Notes: generated by a model from the letters alone, not told the origin. Counted from the stretch's first letter, positions 42,477 through 51,584 are shown. The stretch is 64,000 bases of DNA from Micromonospora sp. WMMA1363 (GCF_030345795.1 NZ_JAUALB010000001.1:739001-803000); one strand, 5' to 3'. Made by a program: numbers and translations.

Positions 42477-45202
42477 CCTCGTCCGTGCTGTCGCAGAGTC
42501 CGCTGCCGGGCGCGGCCCCCGCCGGCTGGCGCACCGGCGCCTACTTCACCGCCCGGATCGCCGGCCTGCCCCTGTCGACGGTGAGCCCGTTGCGCTGCCC
42601 CACGGCGTGCGCCTGGGCCGACGACGTGCTCGCCCTGGAGCACCGGCTCGCGGCCGACGGTGCGCAGCTCAGCCAGCTCCTCTACGAGCTGGTCAACGAC
42701 AACGAGGACGAGTCGGCCCGGCGGCGACTGTTGACGCTGCGCCGACAGATCTTCAACAACGTCCTGCCGGCCGCGCCCGAGCCGGCGCTCGCCGCGGTCG
42801 AACAGACCCGACCGGAGGCGCTACCCACCGTGCGGCGCTGGCTGGAGCGACGGGCGCGGCTCGCGCGGCGGCACGACGAGGGGAATGCGATCTTCGCCGC
42901 CGACGTCACCCGGGCCCGCGCGCAGCTGTGGCGGCTGGCCGACGAACCGCGCCTACGCGGCGGGCTCCAGCTCGCCTCACCGACCCTCGACGAGCAGCTC
43001 GACGCCGGGATCCCGCCGGAGCTGACCCGGCCCGCAAACAAGCGGACCCGTCGCGTCGAGCGCTCGCTGCTGTCCTACCTGTACCGCACCGCGTGCAAGA
43101 CCAGCCCGTTCAGCACCTTCACCGCGGTCGCCCTCGGCCGGGTCGCCGACACCGGGTCGGGGCTGCGGATCACCGTCGGCGAGCAGTGGCAGCGGCACGT
43201 CCGGCTCAACGTCGTCCTGGTCACCCGGCTCGCCGACCTGATCAGCTCCGACCCGCAGCGGCGCGGCGACCTGGCGGTGGCGCTGAGCCCGGGGTGGCGC
43301 CGTGACGCCGACCGGATCCGCTACGTGCGACACTGGGTCACGGTCGGCGACGACAGCGCCGCGGTCAGCTTCGACTCGGTCCGCGACGGGCTCTTCTTCC
43401 TGCGCCGCAGCGGCGTGTTGGACGAGCTCACCGCCCTGCTCCAGGACCGCGGCACGATTCGCTGCGCCGACCTGGTGGACCGGCTCTGTGCGGATACCGG
43501 GGCCGACCGACCCGACGGCGAGGCGTATCTGTCGACGCTGCTGCGGCTGGGCATGCTCCGACTGGTCGGCCTCGACACCGACGTGCACGTCGCGGACCCG
43601 ATCCGGGTGCTTGCCGATACCCTCGGGCAGCTCGACCGGCCGTGGGCCGAGCGGCTCGCCGGCCGGCTCCACGAGATCACCGAGCTGGTCGACGCCTACC
43701 GGCAGGGTGACCTCAGGCAGCGCCGTGAGCTGCTGCATCGGCTGCGGGCAGCGCTGCACGCGACAATGCGGTCACTGGGCGAGGAAGATCCGACCCTGCC
43801 GCAGACGCTGCTGTACGAGGACAGCCGGGTCGCCGGCGAACCCGTCGCCATTGCTGCCGGGCTCTGGCAGCGACTGGTCGGTGCGGACCTCGCCGCCGTG
43901 GAGCGGGTGCTGCCCGCCTTCGACCAGAACCTGCCGCACCGGATCATGTTCCACGGGTTCTTCCTGGCTCGGTTCGGCGTCGGCGGTCGCTGCGACGACC
44001 TGTTGCGGCTTGTCGAGGACTTCCACGACGACCTCTACGACCAGTACTCCTCCTACACCGCGGGGCGCCGCCCGTTCGCCGAGGACGGCAGCTACATCCC
44101 GGAGGAGAACTGGCTGGGCCGGCCCGAGATGACCGCGCTCGACCAGGCCCGGCAGCTCTTCGCCAGGCGGCTGGCCGCGCTCGCCGACGCCGATCCACAG
44201 CGCACCGAGCTGTCGCTGCCGGCCGAGCTGCTCGACGAGGTGGGGGCGTTGCTCGGCGACACCACCCGCGGTGTCCACCCGCAGGGGCACTTCGTCCAAC
44301 TGGCGCTGCGCGAACCCGATCCGCTGCTGGTGCTCAACCAGTCCTTCGGTGGGCTCTCCTTCCCGTTCAGCCGGTTCACCCACTGCTTCGATGCCGACAC
44401 CCCGACCCTCGCCGAACGGCTGCGCGCCCAGGCGGCCGAGATCACCCCGCCGGGCGTGGTCTTCGCCGAGCTGACCGGCGGCGCGGCCACCACCAACCTG
44501 AACCTGCATGCCCGGCTCACCGACTACGTCGTCGTCTGTCCCGGCGAGACCAGCAGTGTCCCGGTGGATCGGCAGCTCACCCTCGACGACCTCTATCTGG
44601 CGCACGAGCCGGAAACCGACCGGATCGTGCTCCGGTCGACCCGCCTCGACAAGGAGGTCGTCGCCGTCTACCTGGGCTACCTGGTGCCGATGGCGCTGCC
44701 GCAGATTCCGCGTACTTTGCTGTTGCTGTCGCCAGCGTCGATGGTGCGCCTCGACGTGTGGCGCGGGGTGCCCGCCGTGGCCACCGCCGACGGTGTCACC
44801 ACCCGGCCGCGGCTGCGTGCGGGCAACGTTGTGCTCAGCCGCCGCAGCTGGTCGGTACGGGTAGGCGAGCTGCCCGACACGGGCGACCCCGGCGCCAGCC
44901 CGGCGGCGTTCCTCGACTGGCGTCGGTGGCGGGCCCGGCACGGCGTGCCCGAGCAGGTCTTCGCCACCGTCTACCCGGCCGACCCGGGCCGGCTGGTGAG
45001 CAACCCGAAACCGCAGTACGTCGACTTCGGCAGTCCGCTGTCGTTGCAGGCGCTGCGGGCTGCCCCGAACGGGCCGGACGACCAGGTCGTCCTGCGCGAG
45101 CTGCTGCCCGCCGCCGACGAGCTGGCCGCTCACGGTGAGCGCGGCGGGCACGTCAGTGAGCTGGCTGTGGAGACCTTCCGCACCGAGGAGAGGGACACCT
45201 GA
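42473..45202 (+). CDS. LanB-type dehydratase, glutamylation subunit (TbtB/GodF-like)
   Basis: The protein is 909 aa with GTG 42473 overlapping the previous stop (GTGA). It is a lantibiotic dehydratase N-terminal domain protein (visible: VERSLLSYLYRTACKTSPFS near residue 195, FLARFGVGG, and SFGGLSFPFSRF near residue 625). The elimination domain is not fused but encoded by the next gene, the split arrangement seen in thiopeptides and goadsporin. It is expected to transfer Glu from glutamyl-tRNA to Ser/Thr of the azole-bearing precursor. Confidence 0.92.
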   Translation: MTSSVLSQSPLPGAAPAGWRTGAYFTARIAGLPLSTVSPLRCPTACAWADDVLALEHRLAADGAQLSQLLYELVNDNEDESARRRLLTLRRQIFNNVLPAAPEPALAAVEQTRPEALPTVRRWLERRARLARRHDEGNAIFAADVTRARAQLWRLADEPRLRGGLQLASPTLDEQLDAGIPPELTRPANKRTRRVERSLLSYLYRTACKTSPFSTFTAVALGRVADTGSGLRITVGEQWQRHVRLNVVLVTRLADLISSDPQRRGDLAVALSPGWRRDADRIRYVRHWVTVGDDSAAVSFDSVRDGLFFLRRSGVLDELTALLQDRGTIRCADLVDRLCADTGADRPDGEAYLSTLLRLGMLRLVGLDTDVHVADPIRVLADTLGQLDRPWAERLAGRLHEITELVDAYRQGDLRQRRELLHRLRAALHATMRSLGEEDPTLPQTLLYEDSRVAGEPVAIAAGLWQRLVGADLAAVERVLPAFDQNLPHRIMFHGFFLARFGVGGRCDDLLRLVEDFHDDLYDQYSSYTAGRRPFAEDGSYIPEENWLGRPEMTALDQARQLFARRLAALADADPQRTELSLPAELLDEVGALLGDTTRGVHPQGHFVQLALREPDPLLVLNQSFGGLSFPFSRFTHCFDADTPTLAERLRAQAAEITPPGVVFAELTGGAATTNLNLHARLTDYVVVCPGETSSVPVDRQLTLDDLYLAHEPETDRIVLRSTRLDKEVVAVYLGYLVPMALPQIPRTLLLLSPASMVRLDVWRGVPAVATADGVTTRPRLRAGNVVLSRRSWSVRVGELPDTGDPGASPAAFLDWRRWRARHGVPEQVFATVYPADPGRLVSNPKPQYVDFGSPLSLQALRAAPNGPDDQVVLRELLPAADELAAHGERGGHVSELAVETFRTEERDT

Positions 45203-46269
45203 TGACCTCGTCTGCCGCCGCGCCCACCGCCGCCGGGCACACCGCCGACCGGCGAGGACAATGGCTCGCGCTGCACGTCTTCTACGCGGCAAACCCGCAG
45301 CCGCTGCTGGTCGAGTGCGTGGCACCGCTCATCCGGGAGCTGACCGCGCAGAACCTGCTCGCCGGCCACTTCTTCATCAACTACTGGTTGGAGGGGCCGC
45401 ACGTGCGGCTGCGGCTGCGGCCGCGTACTCCGGCCGACGAGCCGGCGGTGCGGGCGGGCGCCGAGGCGGCGGTCAGCCGATTCCTCGCCACCCGCCCCGC
45501 GTTGTACGCGATGGGCACCGGCTACCTGCGTGAACTCTACGACATCCTCTTCGCGCTGGAGTTCCCCGACGGTCGGCCGGCGGAACTGGTCGACGCGAAC
45601 GGACAGATGCTGCTGAGACCCAACAACTCCTACAGCTACCGGCCCTACGAGCCGGAGTACGGCAAGTACGGCGGGCCGGCGGGCATCGAGGTCGCCGAGT
45701 GGCACTTCCAACACTCCAGCGACACGGTGCTGCGGGCCACCTCGTCGATGAACCTGCACCTGCGACCGGTGGTGCTGGGCACCGCCGCGCAGCTGATGAC
45801 GGTGCTCGCCGGCACTTTCCTGGCCGACCGGGAGGACCTGGTGGACTTTCTCGACCGGTACCACCACTACTGGCATCGGGCCTTCGCCGGCACCAACCTC
45901 ATCGGAGTCGACGAGTACACCCGGATGTACGACAGCGTCGCCGGGGAGTTGGGCCGTCGGGTGCGGCGGATCCTCACCCTCGTCGCGCGCGGTGAGACCC
46001 AGCGCCTCCCCGGGTTCCTGCGCGGCTGGGCCGAGCACGCCGTCCAGCTCCGGAGGAAGGTGACCGCGCTGGCCGCCTCCGGTGAGCTGGTCGTCAGCGC
46101 GTGGAGCGGCGGCGACCGGGTCATCACCGACCCCGGGGAGGCGCTCGCGTCGCTGCTCTCGCCGTACCTACACATGACCAACAACCGGCTGCAGGCCACC
46201 ATCCGCGACGAGGCGTATCTTTCCTATCTGCTCGCCCGGGTGCTACGTGAGTCGGCGGTGTCGGCGTGA
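45202..46269 (+). CDS. LanB elimination-domain protein (thiopeptide-type biosynthesis domain)
   Basis: The protein is 355 aa, and its ATG overlaps the LanB stop by one base. It has the SpaB_C/thiopeptide-type domain: WLALHVFYAANPQPLLVECV, FFINYWLEGPHVRLRLRPR, YEPEYGKYGGPAGIEVAEWH and C-terminal YLHMTNNRLQ. The Arg-rich strand and the HM..NRL histidine are conserved in glutamate-eliminating subunits. Pyridine synthases share the fold but usually lack these. I therefore read it as the eliminase that makes dehydroalanine/dehydrobutyrine; a cyclase role cannot be fully excluded. Confidence 0.85.
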   Translation: MTSSAAAPTAAGHTADRRGQWLALHVFYAANPQPLLVECVAPLIRELTAQNLLAGHFFINYWLEGPHVRLRLRPRTPADEPAVRAGAEAAVSRFLATRPALYAMGTGYLRELYDILFALEFPDGRPAELVDANGQMLLRPNNSYSYRPYEPEYGKYGGPAGIEVAEWHFQHSSDTVLRATSSMNLHLRPVVLGTAAQLMTVLAGTFLADREDLVDFLDRYHHYWHRAFAGTNLIGVDEYTRMYDSVAGELGRRVRRILTLVARGETQRLPGFLRGWAEHAVQLRRKVTALAASGELVVSAWSGGDRVITDPGEALASLLSPYLHMTNNRLQATIRDEAYLSYLLARVLRESAVSA

Positions 46270-47462
46270 CACATTCGGGCCTGCTGGCCAAACGTCCCCG
46301 GCTGCGCGAAGATCTGATCTTCTCGCGGCCGTTGCGGCGTGGCCCCGACACGGTCTACCTGCTCAAGGATCGGCGCAGCGGCCGGGCGTTCGAGATCGCT
46401 CCGAAGGAGCAGTTTCTGCTGCGACGCCTCGACGGCGTCCGGTCCCTCGGAGAGGTCGGCGCCGAGTACGCCGAAGAGTATGGTCGCCGCCTCGGCGACG
46501 CGCACTGGACCCGTCTACTGTGGCTGCTGCACGAGCGTGACCTGCTGTCGGCGCACTCTGCGGGTCCGGCTACCGCGTCCGGCGGCGGCGAGCGTGCGGC
46601 AACCGGCCGGGGACCGTCCGGCGCGCTGGGATGGTGGGCGCACCGGCTGCGGTGGCTGCTGCGCCCGGCGGTCTTCGCGCTGCTCGCGGTGCTCGTCGCC
46701 GCCGTGCTCGCGGTGGTTGGGCTGCGGCTCGGCCCGCTCTGGCAGACTGCCCGCCCGGCCTTCACCGACCCGGTCAGTCTGGTGGCACTGGCGTTGCTCG
46801 CCTGGATCAGCGCGGCGCTGCACGAGTTCGGTCACGCGTTGGTGGCCGTCCACTTCGGTGCCACCGTCAACCGGATCAACCTGGTCACACTCACCTGCAG
46901 AATCGAGGACTATCTCTACCTTCCGCGTCGGTCCCAGCAGGTGATGATCGCGGCGGCCGGCGCGGTGGTCAACGGGCTGGTCCTGTTGCTCGCCGGCGCT
47001 GCGCTCATTGCGCTGCCGGGTGCCTTCGTCAACCAACTCCTCAGCGCGGTCGTGCTGGTCAGCGTCGTCCAGACGCTGGTCAACATCATCCCCCTGCCGC
47101 CACTGGACGGCTACAAGATCGTCAGTCACCTGCTGGACCTGCTGGACCTGGCCCCGGAGAGCCGCCGCTACCTGACGACCGTCCCCCGGCGGCTGCTGCG
47201 CCGGCCCGGCCAGCGCTACCCGCGACGGACCGCGGTCTGTCTCGGACTCTTCGCCACCTGGTGGCTGCTCGCGATCGCTGCCGCCGCCGGCGTCGTGATC
47301 TTTTCCGTGGGCGCCCTGCTCCGGCCTGCTCTCGGCGCGCTCGCCTATGTACTGCCGGCCGCTGCCGTCGGCCTGACGTTCGCCGGCTGGCTGGCCCGGC
47401 CACGTCGGCGGCGTCCGGCGGGCCGGGCCCTGTCGCAACCCACCAGTGAGGACAACCAGTGA
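46266..47462 (+). CDS. M50-type membrane metalloprotease with PqqD-like N-terminal domain
   Basis: The protein is 398 aa with GTG 46266 overlapping the previous stop. Residues ~1-95 resemble a PqqD/RiPP-recognition-like domain (YLLKDRRSGRAFEIAPKEQF, LLRRLDG, EYAEEYG). The rest has about six membrane helices with HEFGH (around residue 186) and NIIPLPPLDGYK (around residue 273), the two zinc-site motifs of site-2-type proteases. Its position between the modification genes and the exporter suggests leader removal or immunity; substrate and role are inferred. Confidence 0.88.
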   Translation: MTHSGLLAKRPRLREDLIFSRPLRRGPDTVYLLKDRRSGRAFEIAPKEQFLLRRLDGVRSLGEVGAEYAEEYGRRLGDAHWTRLLWLLHERDLLSAHSAGPATASGGGERAATGRGPSGALGWWAHRLRWLLRPAVFALLAVLVAAVLAVVGLRLGPLWQTARPAFTDPVSLVALALLAWISAALHEFGHALVAVHFGATVNRINLVTLTCRIEDYLYLPRRSQQVMIAAAGAVVNGLVLLLAGAALIALPGAFVNQLLSAVVLVSVVQTLVNIIPLPPLDGYKIVSHLLDLLDLAPESRRYLTTVPRRLLRRPGQRYPRRTAVCLGLFATWWLLAIAAAAGVVIFSVGALLRPALGALAYVLPAAAVGLTFAGWLARPRRRRPAGRALSQPTSEDNQ

Positions 47463-47473
47463 AAGGCGAGCCG

Positions 47474-48385
47474 ATGTCACCCACCGACGGTCCAGCAATC
47501 GTGCTGGACGCCGTGAGCAAGTCGTATGGCGAGGTGAGGGCGGTCGATGGGATCTCCCTCTCGATCGGCCGCGGCGAGTTCTTCGGTCTGCTCGGCCCCA
47601 ACGGCGCGGGCAAGACCACACTCATCGAAATGGTCGAAGGACTGCGTACCCCCGACACTGGCAGCATCACCGTGCTGGGCATGTCGCCGGCCCCGCGCGA
47701 CCTCGACCTGCTGCCGCTGATCGGCGTGCAGACCCAGCGATCGGCATTCTTCACCCGACTGACCGCCCGCGAACACCTGGTGACGGTCGCTGCCCTCTAC
47801 GGCCTCCCCCCGGCCGCCGCCGAGCGGGCGCTGGAGCTGGTCGGGTTGACTGGCTCGGGTGACGTCCGGGTCACCAAGATCTCCGGCGGTCAGCGCCAGC
47901 GCCTCGCCATCGCCTCGACGCTCGTCCACGACCCTGAGGTGGTCTTCCTGGACGAACCCACCGCCGCGCTGGACCCGGAGGCCCGCCGCGACCTCGGCCA
48001 GATGCTGCGCAACCTCAAGACGATCGGCAAGACCATCGTCTACACCACCCATCACCTCGACGAGGCGCAGACACTCTGCGACCGGGTCGCGATCCTCTCC
48101 GCCGGGCGCATCCTCGCGCTCGACAGCCCCCGCGAGCTGATTGCCCGCTCGAGCATCGGCACCCGACTGGTCATCCCCGCTGGCCGGCTCAGCCCGGAGC
48201 GGGCCGGCAACCTCGACGGCGTCGACGGCGTCGACGTCGAGGACGGGATGCTCGTGCTGCGTACCGCGCACACCGCCCGGGTGCTCGCCGCCCTCGGTGG
48301 CGAGGCCAACCTGGACGACGTGGAGACCCGACCGGCCACCTTGGAAGACGTCTACCTCGAGCTGATCGGAGCCCCGCAGGCATGA
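47474..48385 (+). CDS. ABC exporter ATP-binding subunit
   Basis: The protein is 303 aa from ATG 47474 (AAGG 11 nt upstream of it); a GTG at 47459 overlapping the previous stop is an alternative. Walker A is GPNGAGKTT (around residue 41), the signature is ISGGQRQRLAIA, Walker B is VVFLDEPTAALDP, and the switch is TTHHLDEAQ. It is a DrrA-like drug or peptide exporter ATPase. It pairs with the ABC-2 permease downstream (4-bp overlap) and probably exports the mature peptide and confers self-protection. Confidence 0.92.
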   Translation: MSPTDGPAIVLDAVSKSYGEVRAVDGISLSIGRGEFFGLLGPNGAGKTTLIEMVEGLRTPDTGSITVLGMSPAPRDLDLLPLIGVQTQRSAFFTRLTAREHLVTVAALYGLPPAAAERALELVGLTGSGDVRVTKISGGQRQRLAIASTLVHDPEVVFLDEPTAALDPEARRDLGQMLRNLKTIGKTIVYTTHHLDEAQTLCDRVAILSAGRILALDSPRELIARSSIGTRLVIPAGRLSPERAGNLDGVDGVDVEDGMLVLRTAHTARVLAALGGEANLDDVETRPATLEDVYLELIGAPQA

Positions 48386-49137
48386 GCGCATACGTCGCAC
48401 TCTCCCGAGCCGTCTACAAGGCGACAGTCCGGGACGCCACGACACTCTTCTTCACCTTCGCCTTTCCGCTGATCTTCCTGGTCATCTTCGGGCTGATCTT
48501 CCGAAACCAGGAGGTCGCCGATACCGGCCGCGGATACGTCGACTACATCGCCCCGGGCGTGCTCTCGTGGGGGCTGGCCAACGCCGCTCTCTTCGGAGTG
48601 GCGTTCACCCTCATGCAGTGGCGCAACGACGACCTGCTGCGCATCATCCGGCTCTCACCGACCAGCATCTGGTCGGTGATCGGCGCCCGTTACGTGGTCG
48701 CGTTGGGCATCGGAGTGGCGCAGAGCCTGCTCTTCGTCGGCGTCGCCATGCTGCCGGTCTTCGGCATGCGCCCGGATCCGACGTGGCCGCTCTCGATCCC
48801 GATCATGCTGCTCGCGGTGACGTCGTTCCTCGCCTTCGGCCTGATCGTCGGCTCCGCGGCCAACACCCCGGAGGGGGTTGCCGCAATCGCCAACTGTGTC
48901 GTGGTGCCGATGGCCTTTCTCTCCGGCTCGTTCTATCCCCTCGAACTGATGCCGGGCTGGCTACAGGAGGTCTCCCGGGCGTTGCCGCTGCGGTACGTCA
49001 ACGACGGCATCACGTACGCCTTCACCGGCTTCGGCACCATGAATGGCTACCTGCTTTCCTGCGCCGCGCTGGTCGCTTTCACCGCGGTGTTCGTGGTCGT
49101 CGGGGTGCGCACCTTCCGCTGGAGCAACGACTCATGA
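48382..49137 (+). CDS. ABC-2-type exporter permease
   Basis: The protein is 251 aa and overlaps the ATPase gene. Six membrane helices are predicted (LFFTFAFPLIFLVIFGLIF; IPIMLLAVTSFLAFGLIVG), with the ABC-2 motif MAFLSGSFYPLELMPGWLQE before the last helices. Together with the ATPase it forms a DrrAB-like exporter. The next gene, YcaO 2, overlaps its stop. Confidence 0.92.
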   Translation: MSAYVALSRAVYKATVRDATTLFFTFAFPLIFLVIFGLIFRNQEVADTGRGYVDYIAPGVLSWGLANAALFGVAFTLMQWRNDDLLRIIRLSPTSIWSVIGARYVVALGIGVAQSLLFVGVAMLPVFGMRPDPTWPLSIPIMLLAVTSFLAFGLIVGSAANTPEGVAAIANCVVVPMAFLSGSFYPLELMPGWLQEVSRALPLRYVNDGITYAFTGFGTMNGYLLSCAALVAFTAVFVVVGVRTFRWSNDS

Positions 49138-51074
49138 CCCGCACCGCGGCGGCGGCAGCGCGCCCTACCCCGCTCTCCGCCGCCGCGGCCCGGCTGCGAG
49201 GGCACCTGCGTCGCCGGTGGACGGCGCAGCCGGTGGGCGGTGAACCGCGGGTGGTGACGCTGGGCGACGCCGACGCACTCGCAGCGCCCGCCGCGGCCGA
49301 TCCCGACCGTCGCGACGCGGCCGTGCACCTCGACGCCGCCACCGTGCTGATCGGTCCGTCCGGCGGCGCGGCGGGCCGGGCCTGCGGGCACTGCCTGGCC
49401 ATCCGGTGGCAGCGACTACGTACCCGTAGCCAACGCGACGCCCTGGAGGTCGGCGACCGGACGACCGCGGTCGGTCCGTGGCCGCAGCTGACCGCCTACC
49501 AGCTCGACGCCGTCTGGGATCTCTACCGCGCCGTCCACGCCGGCCCACCACTGCCACCGCCGCCGAGCTGGGACCGGCACAGCACCCAGCTGCCCCGGGT
49601 CAGCCAGCTCGACCTCGGTAGCCTGCGGGTACGCAGCTACCCGCTGCTGGCCGAGCCGCGCTGCCCCAGTTGCTCCGTTCCACGACCCGATGCCCCCGAC
49701 GGTCCGGTGCTCGCGCAACAGTCCCGGCCCAAGCCGCGCCCCGACGGGTACCGGCTGCGCGCACCGGACGGCTATCCGCTGCCGCGAACCGCGCTGGTCA
49801 ACCCGGTCTGCGGCATGCTTGGCGTGGGCACCCAGCTCACCATCACATCACCGACAACCGCGCCGGTGACCGGCAGCGTCTTCATCCGCGGCTACGGCGG
49901 GCTGCTCGACGTCTCGTGGAGCGGCCAGTCCAGCGGCTACGACGCCAGTCGTTCGTTGGCGTACCTCGAAGGGCTGGAGCGCTACGCGGGGACCCACCGG
50001 CGGCGCAACGTCAGCCCGGTCGTCGCCGCGTACGCCGACCTCGGTGCGCAGGCCCTGCACCCGGATCGCTGCGGCGCCTACCCCGACGCGGTGTACGAGG
50101 CCGACCCGATCCTGCGCCGGTTCGACCCGCAGCGGCCGATCCCCTGGGTGTGGGGGCGGAACCTGCACACCGACACGCCCGTGCTGGTGCCCCGTCGGCT
50201 GTGCTTCTACAGTTCGCCGGCCGCCGGCGACACCTTCGTGCTGGCCTCCTCCAGCGGCTGCGCCACCGGTAGCTGCCTGGAGGAGGCGGCCCTGTTCGGG
50301 ATGTTGGAGTTGATCGAGCGCGACGCGTTTCTGCTCGCCTGGTACGGCAACCTGACACTGCCCCGGATTGACCTCGACACCTGTCCGTCGGTGGTACGTG
50401 CGTTGGTCGATCACGCCGAGTTGCAGGGCTACCGCCTCTACGCCTTCGACAACCGGATCGACCTCGACGTCCCTGTGGTCACCAGCCTCGCCGTCCGTCA
50501 CGATGGTGGTCCCGGCCTGCTGTCGTTCGCTGCGGCAGCGCACATCGACCCGTCGCAGGCGGTCACCGGTGCGCTCGCCGAGGCGCTCACCTACATTCCG
50601 CACCAACCCGCCACGGTGCGTCGGCGGCGGGCCGAGCTGGAGCGGATGGCCGACGACTACACTCTGGTCCGACGGCTGCCGGACCACTCAGCGCTCTTCG
50701 GCCTGCCCCGCATGGCCGTGCACGCCGACAGCTACCTCAACAGTGGTGATCCGCTGCCCGCCGGCCAGGTGTTCGCCGGCTACCGCCCCCCGGGCACCCG
50801 GGACCTGCGCGACGACCTGCACCGGGTGCTCGATCTGCTGGGTGCGCGGGGGTTCGAGGCAATCATGGTGGATCAGACCTCACCGGAACAGGAAGCGGTC
50901 GGTCTCCACTCGGTCTGCATGATCGTGCCCGGCCTGCTTCCGATCGACTTCGGCTGGATCCGGCAGCGGGCGCCGTACCTGCCGCGGCTGCGGACCGCGC
51001 CCGCGGTGGCGGGCCTCGCCGACGCCGACCTCACCGACGCCGATCTCCGCCTCGTACCGCACCCCTTCCCGTAG
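49134..51074 (+). CDS. YcaO-type cyclodehydratase 2
   Basis: The protein is 646 aa from ATG 49134 (ATGA overlap). It has the same architecture as the first YcaO: an N-terminal Cys pair CGHC (around 83) and CPSC (around 176), then the YcaO core RSLAYLEGLERYAGT, SSGCATGSCLEEAALFGMLE, LIERDAFLLAWYGN and DQTSPEQEAVGL, ending P-H-P-F-P. All the key ATP-site motifs look intact, so it is not an obvious remnant. No TfuA-like partner (needed for thioamidation) is present, so azoline formation on a different residue set is more likely than thioamide formation. Confidence 0.92.
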   Translation: MTRTAAAAARPTPLSAAAARLRGHLRRRWTAQPVGGEPRVVTLGDADALAAPAAADPDRRDAAVHLDAATVLIGPSGGAAGRACGHCLAIRWQRLRTRSQRDALEVGDRTTAVGPWPQLTAYQLDAVWDLYRAVHAGPPLPPPPSWDRHSTQLPRVSQLDLGSLRVRSYPLLAEPRCPSCSVPRPDAPDGPVLAQQSRPKPRPDGYRLRAPDGYPLPRTALVNPVCGMLGVGTQLTITSPTTAPVTGSVFIRGYGGLLDVSWSGQSSGYDASRSLAYLEGLERYAGTHRRRNVSPVVAAYADLGAQALHPDRCGAYPDAVYEADPILRRFDPQRPIPWVWGRNLHTDTPVLVPRRLCFYSSPAAGDTFVLASSSGCATGSCLEEAALFGMLELIERDAFLLAWYGNLTLPRIDLDTCPSVVRALVDHAELQGYRLYAFDNRIDLDVPVVTSLAVRHDGGPGLLSFAAAAHIDPSQAVTGALAEALTYIPHQPATVRRRRAELERMADDYTLVRRLPDHSALFGLPRMAVHADSYLNSGDPLPAGQVFAGYRPPGTRDLRDDLHRVLDLLGARGFEAIMVDQTSPEQEAVGLHSVCMIVPGLLPIDFGWIRQRAPYLPRLRTAPAVAGLADADLTDADLRLVPHPFP

Positions 51075-51214
51075 GCCGGTTCCACGAGTGGGACGGGGAG
51101 CCACAGTGTCGCGAGGTTCCCGGCGACGGGCACGTCGCACGGATCAGGATCGTGCCCGGTCGCCCCGCGCGGACGTGTCCGCGCCGGGACGTCGCGCCGC
51201 GCCGGGCACACGGA

Positions 51215-51246
51215 GACGTCGGGCCGCGACCGGGCGGCCCGACGTC
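51215..51246 (-). terminator. Hairpin terminator after the precursor gene (bidirectional)
   Basis: GACGTCGGGCCGC pairs with GCGGCCCGACGTC (13 bp, loop GACCGG). It lies 13 nt beyond the precursor stop on the minus strand and also between the converging YcaO 2 and precursor genes. Confidence 0.75.
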
Positions 51247-51259
51247 GTGCCGCCGGCGG

Positions 51260-51436
51260 TCAGGCCGAGCAGCTGGTGGTGGAGGTGGTGCTGCTGCACG
51301 TCGAGGTGGTAGCCGACGAGGAGCACGAGGCGAGGATCGCCTCGGACGCGTCGGCGTAGTCGGAGATCGCGAAGGTCTCCGACTCCAGTTCCAGGATCTC
51401 CTCGGCGAGGGCGTTGAGGTCGGTCTCGGGCGCCAT
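51260..51436 (-). CDS. Thiazolyl-peptide-type RiPP precursor peptide
   Basis: The precursor is 58 aa from ATG 51436, with GAGGAG 7 nt upstream. Residues 1-36 are an acidic, helical leader (LNALAEEILELESETF, then ISDYADASEA). Residues 37-58 are the putative core: 10 Ser, 7 Thr, 3 Cys (38, 47, 56) and 2 Ala, nothing else. The leader style and the Ser-Cys start of the core match thiazolylpeptide bacteriocin precursors. It lies convergent to the biosynthetic operon and divergent from the amidohydrolase gene. Cys should become thiazole, and many Ser/Thr could become oxazole or dehydroamino acids. The leader/core boundary is inferred from composition. Confidence 0.9.
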   Translation of the reverse strand: MAPETDLNALAEEILELESETFAISDYADASEAILASCSSSATTSTCSSTTSTTSCSA

Positions 51437-51531
51437 GGTGGCTCCTCACGGTTGGTGTCCGGCCGGCTTGTCCGGCCCACCGCAAGCACACCCCAGCGCG
51501 CTCACCGATCGCCCACAGCCACCATCGCAAA

Positions 51532-51565
51532 CCGCTGTCATCCGATGTCAGTGGGGTGACAGCGG
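51532..51565. promoter_or_regulatory. Inverted repeat between precursor and amidohydrolase genes
   Basis: CCGCTGTCA (51532-51540) and TGACAGCGG (51557-51565) are perfect 9-bp inverted copies around a 16-nt centre that contains another TGTCA. It sits about 100 nt upstream of the precursor start in a divergent gap and is a good candidate binding site for one of the cluster regulators. Confidence 0.55.
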
Positions 51566-51584
51566 CCTGCGCTTGGCTGGTGTC

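Noticed and set aside
49134..51074. YcaO 2 as a thioamide-forming enzyme
   Set aside because: No TfuA-like partner gene is present, and the PxPxP tail and Cys-pair domain are those of azoline-forming enzymes.
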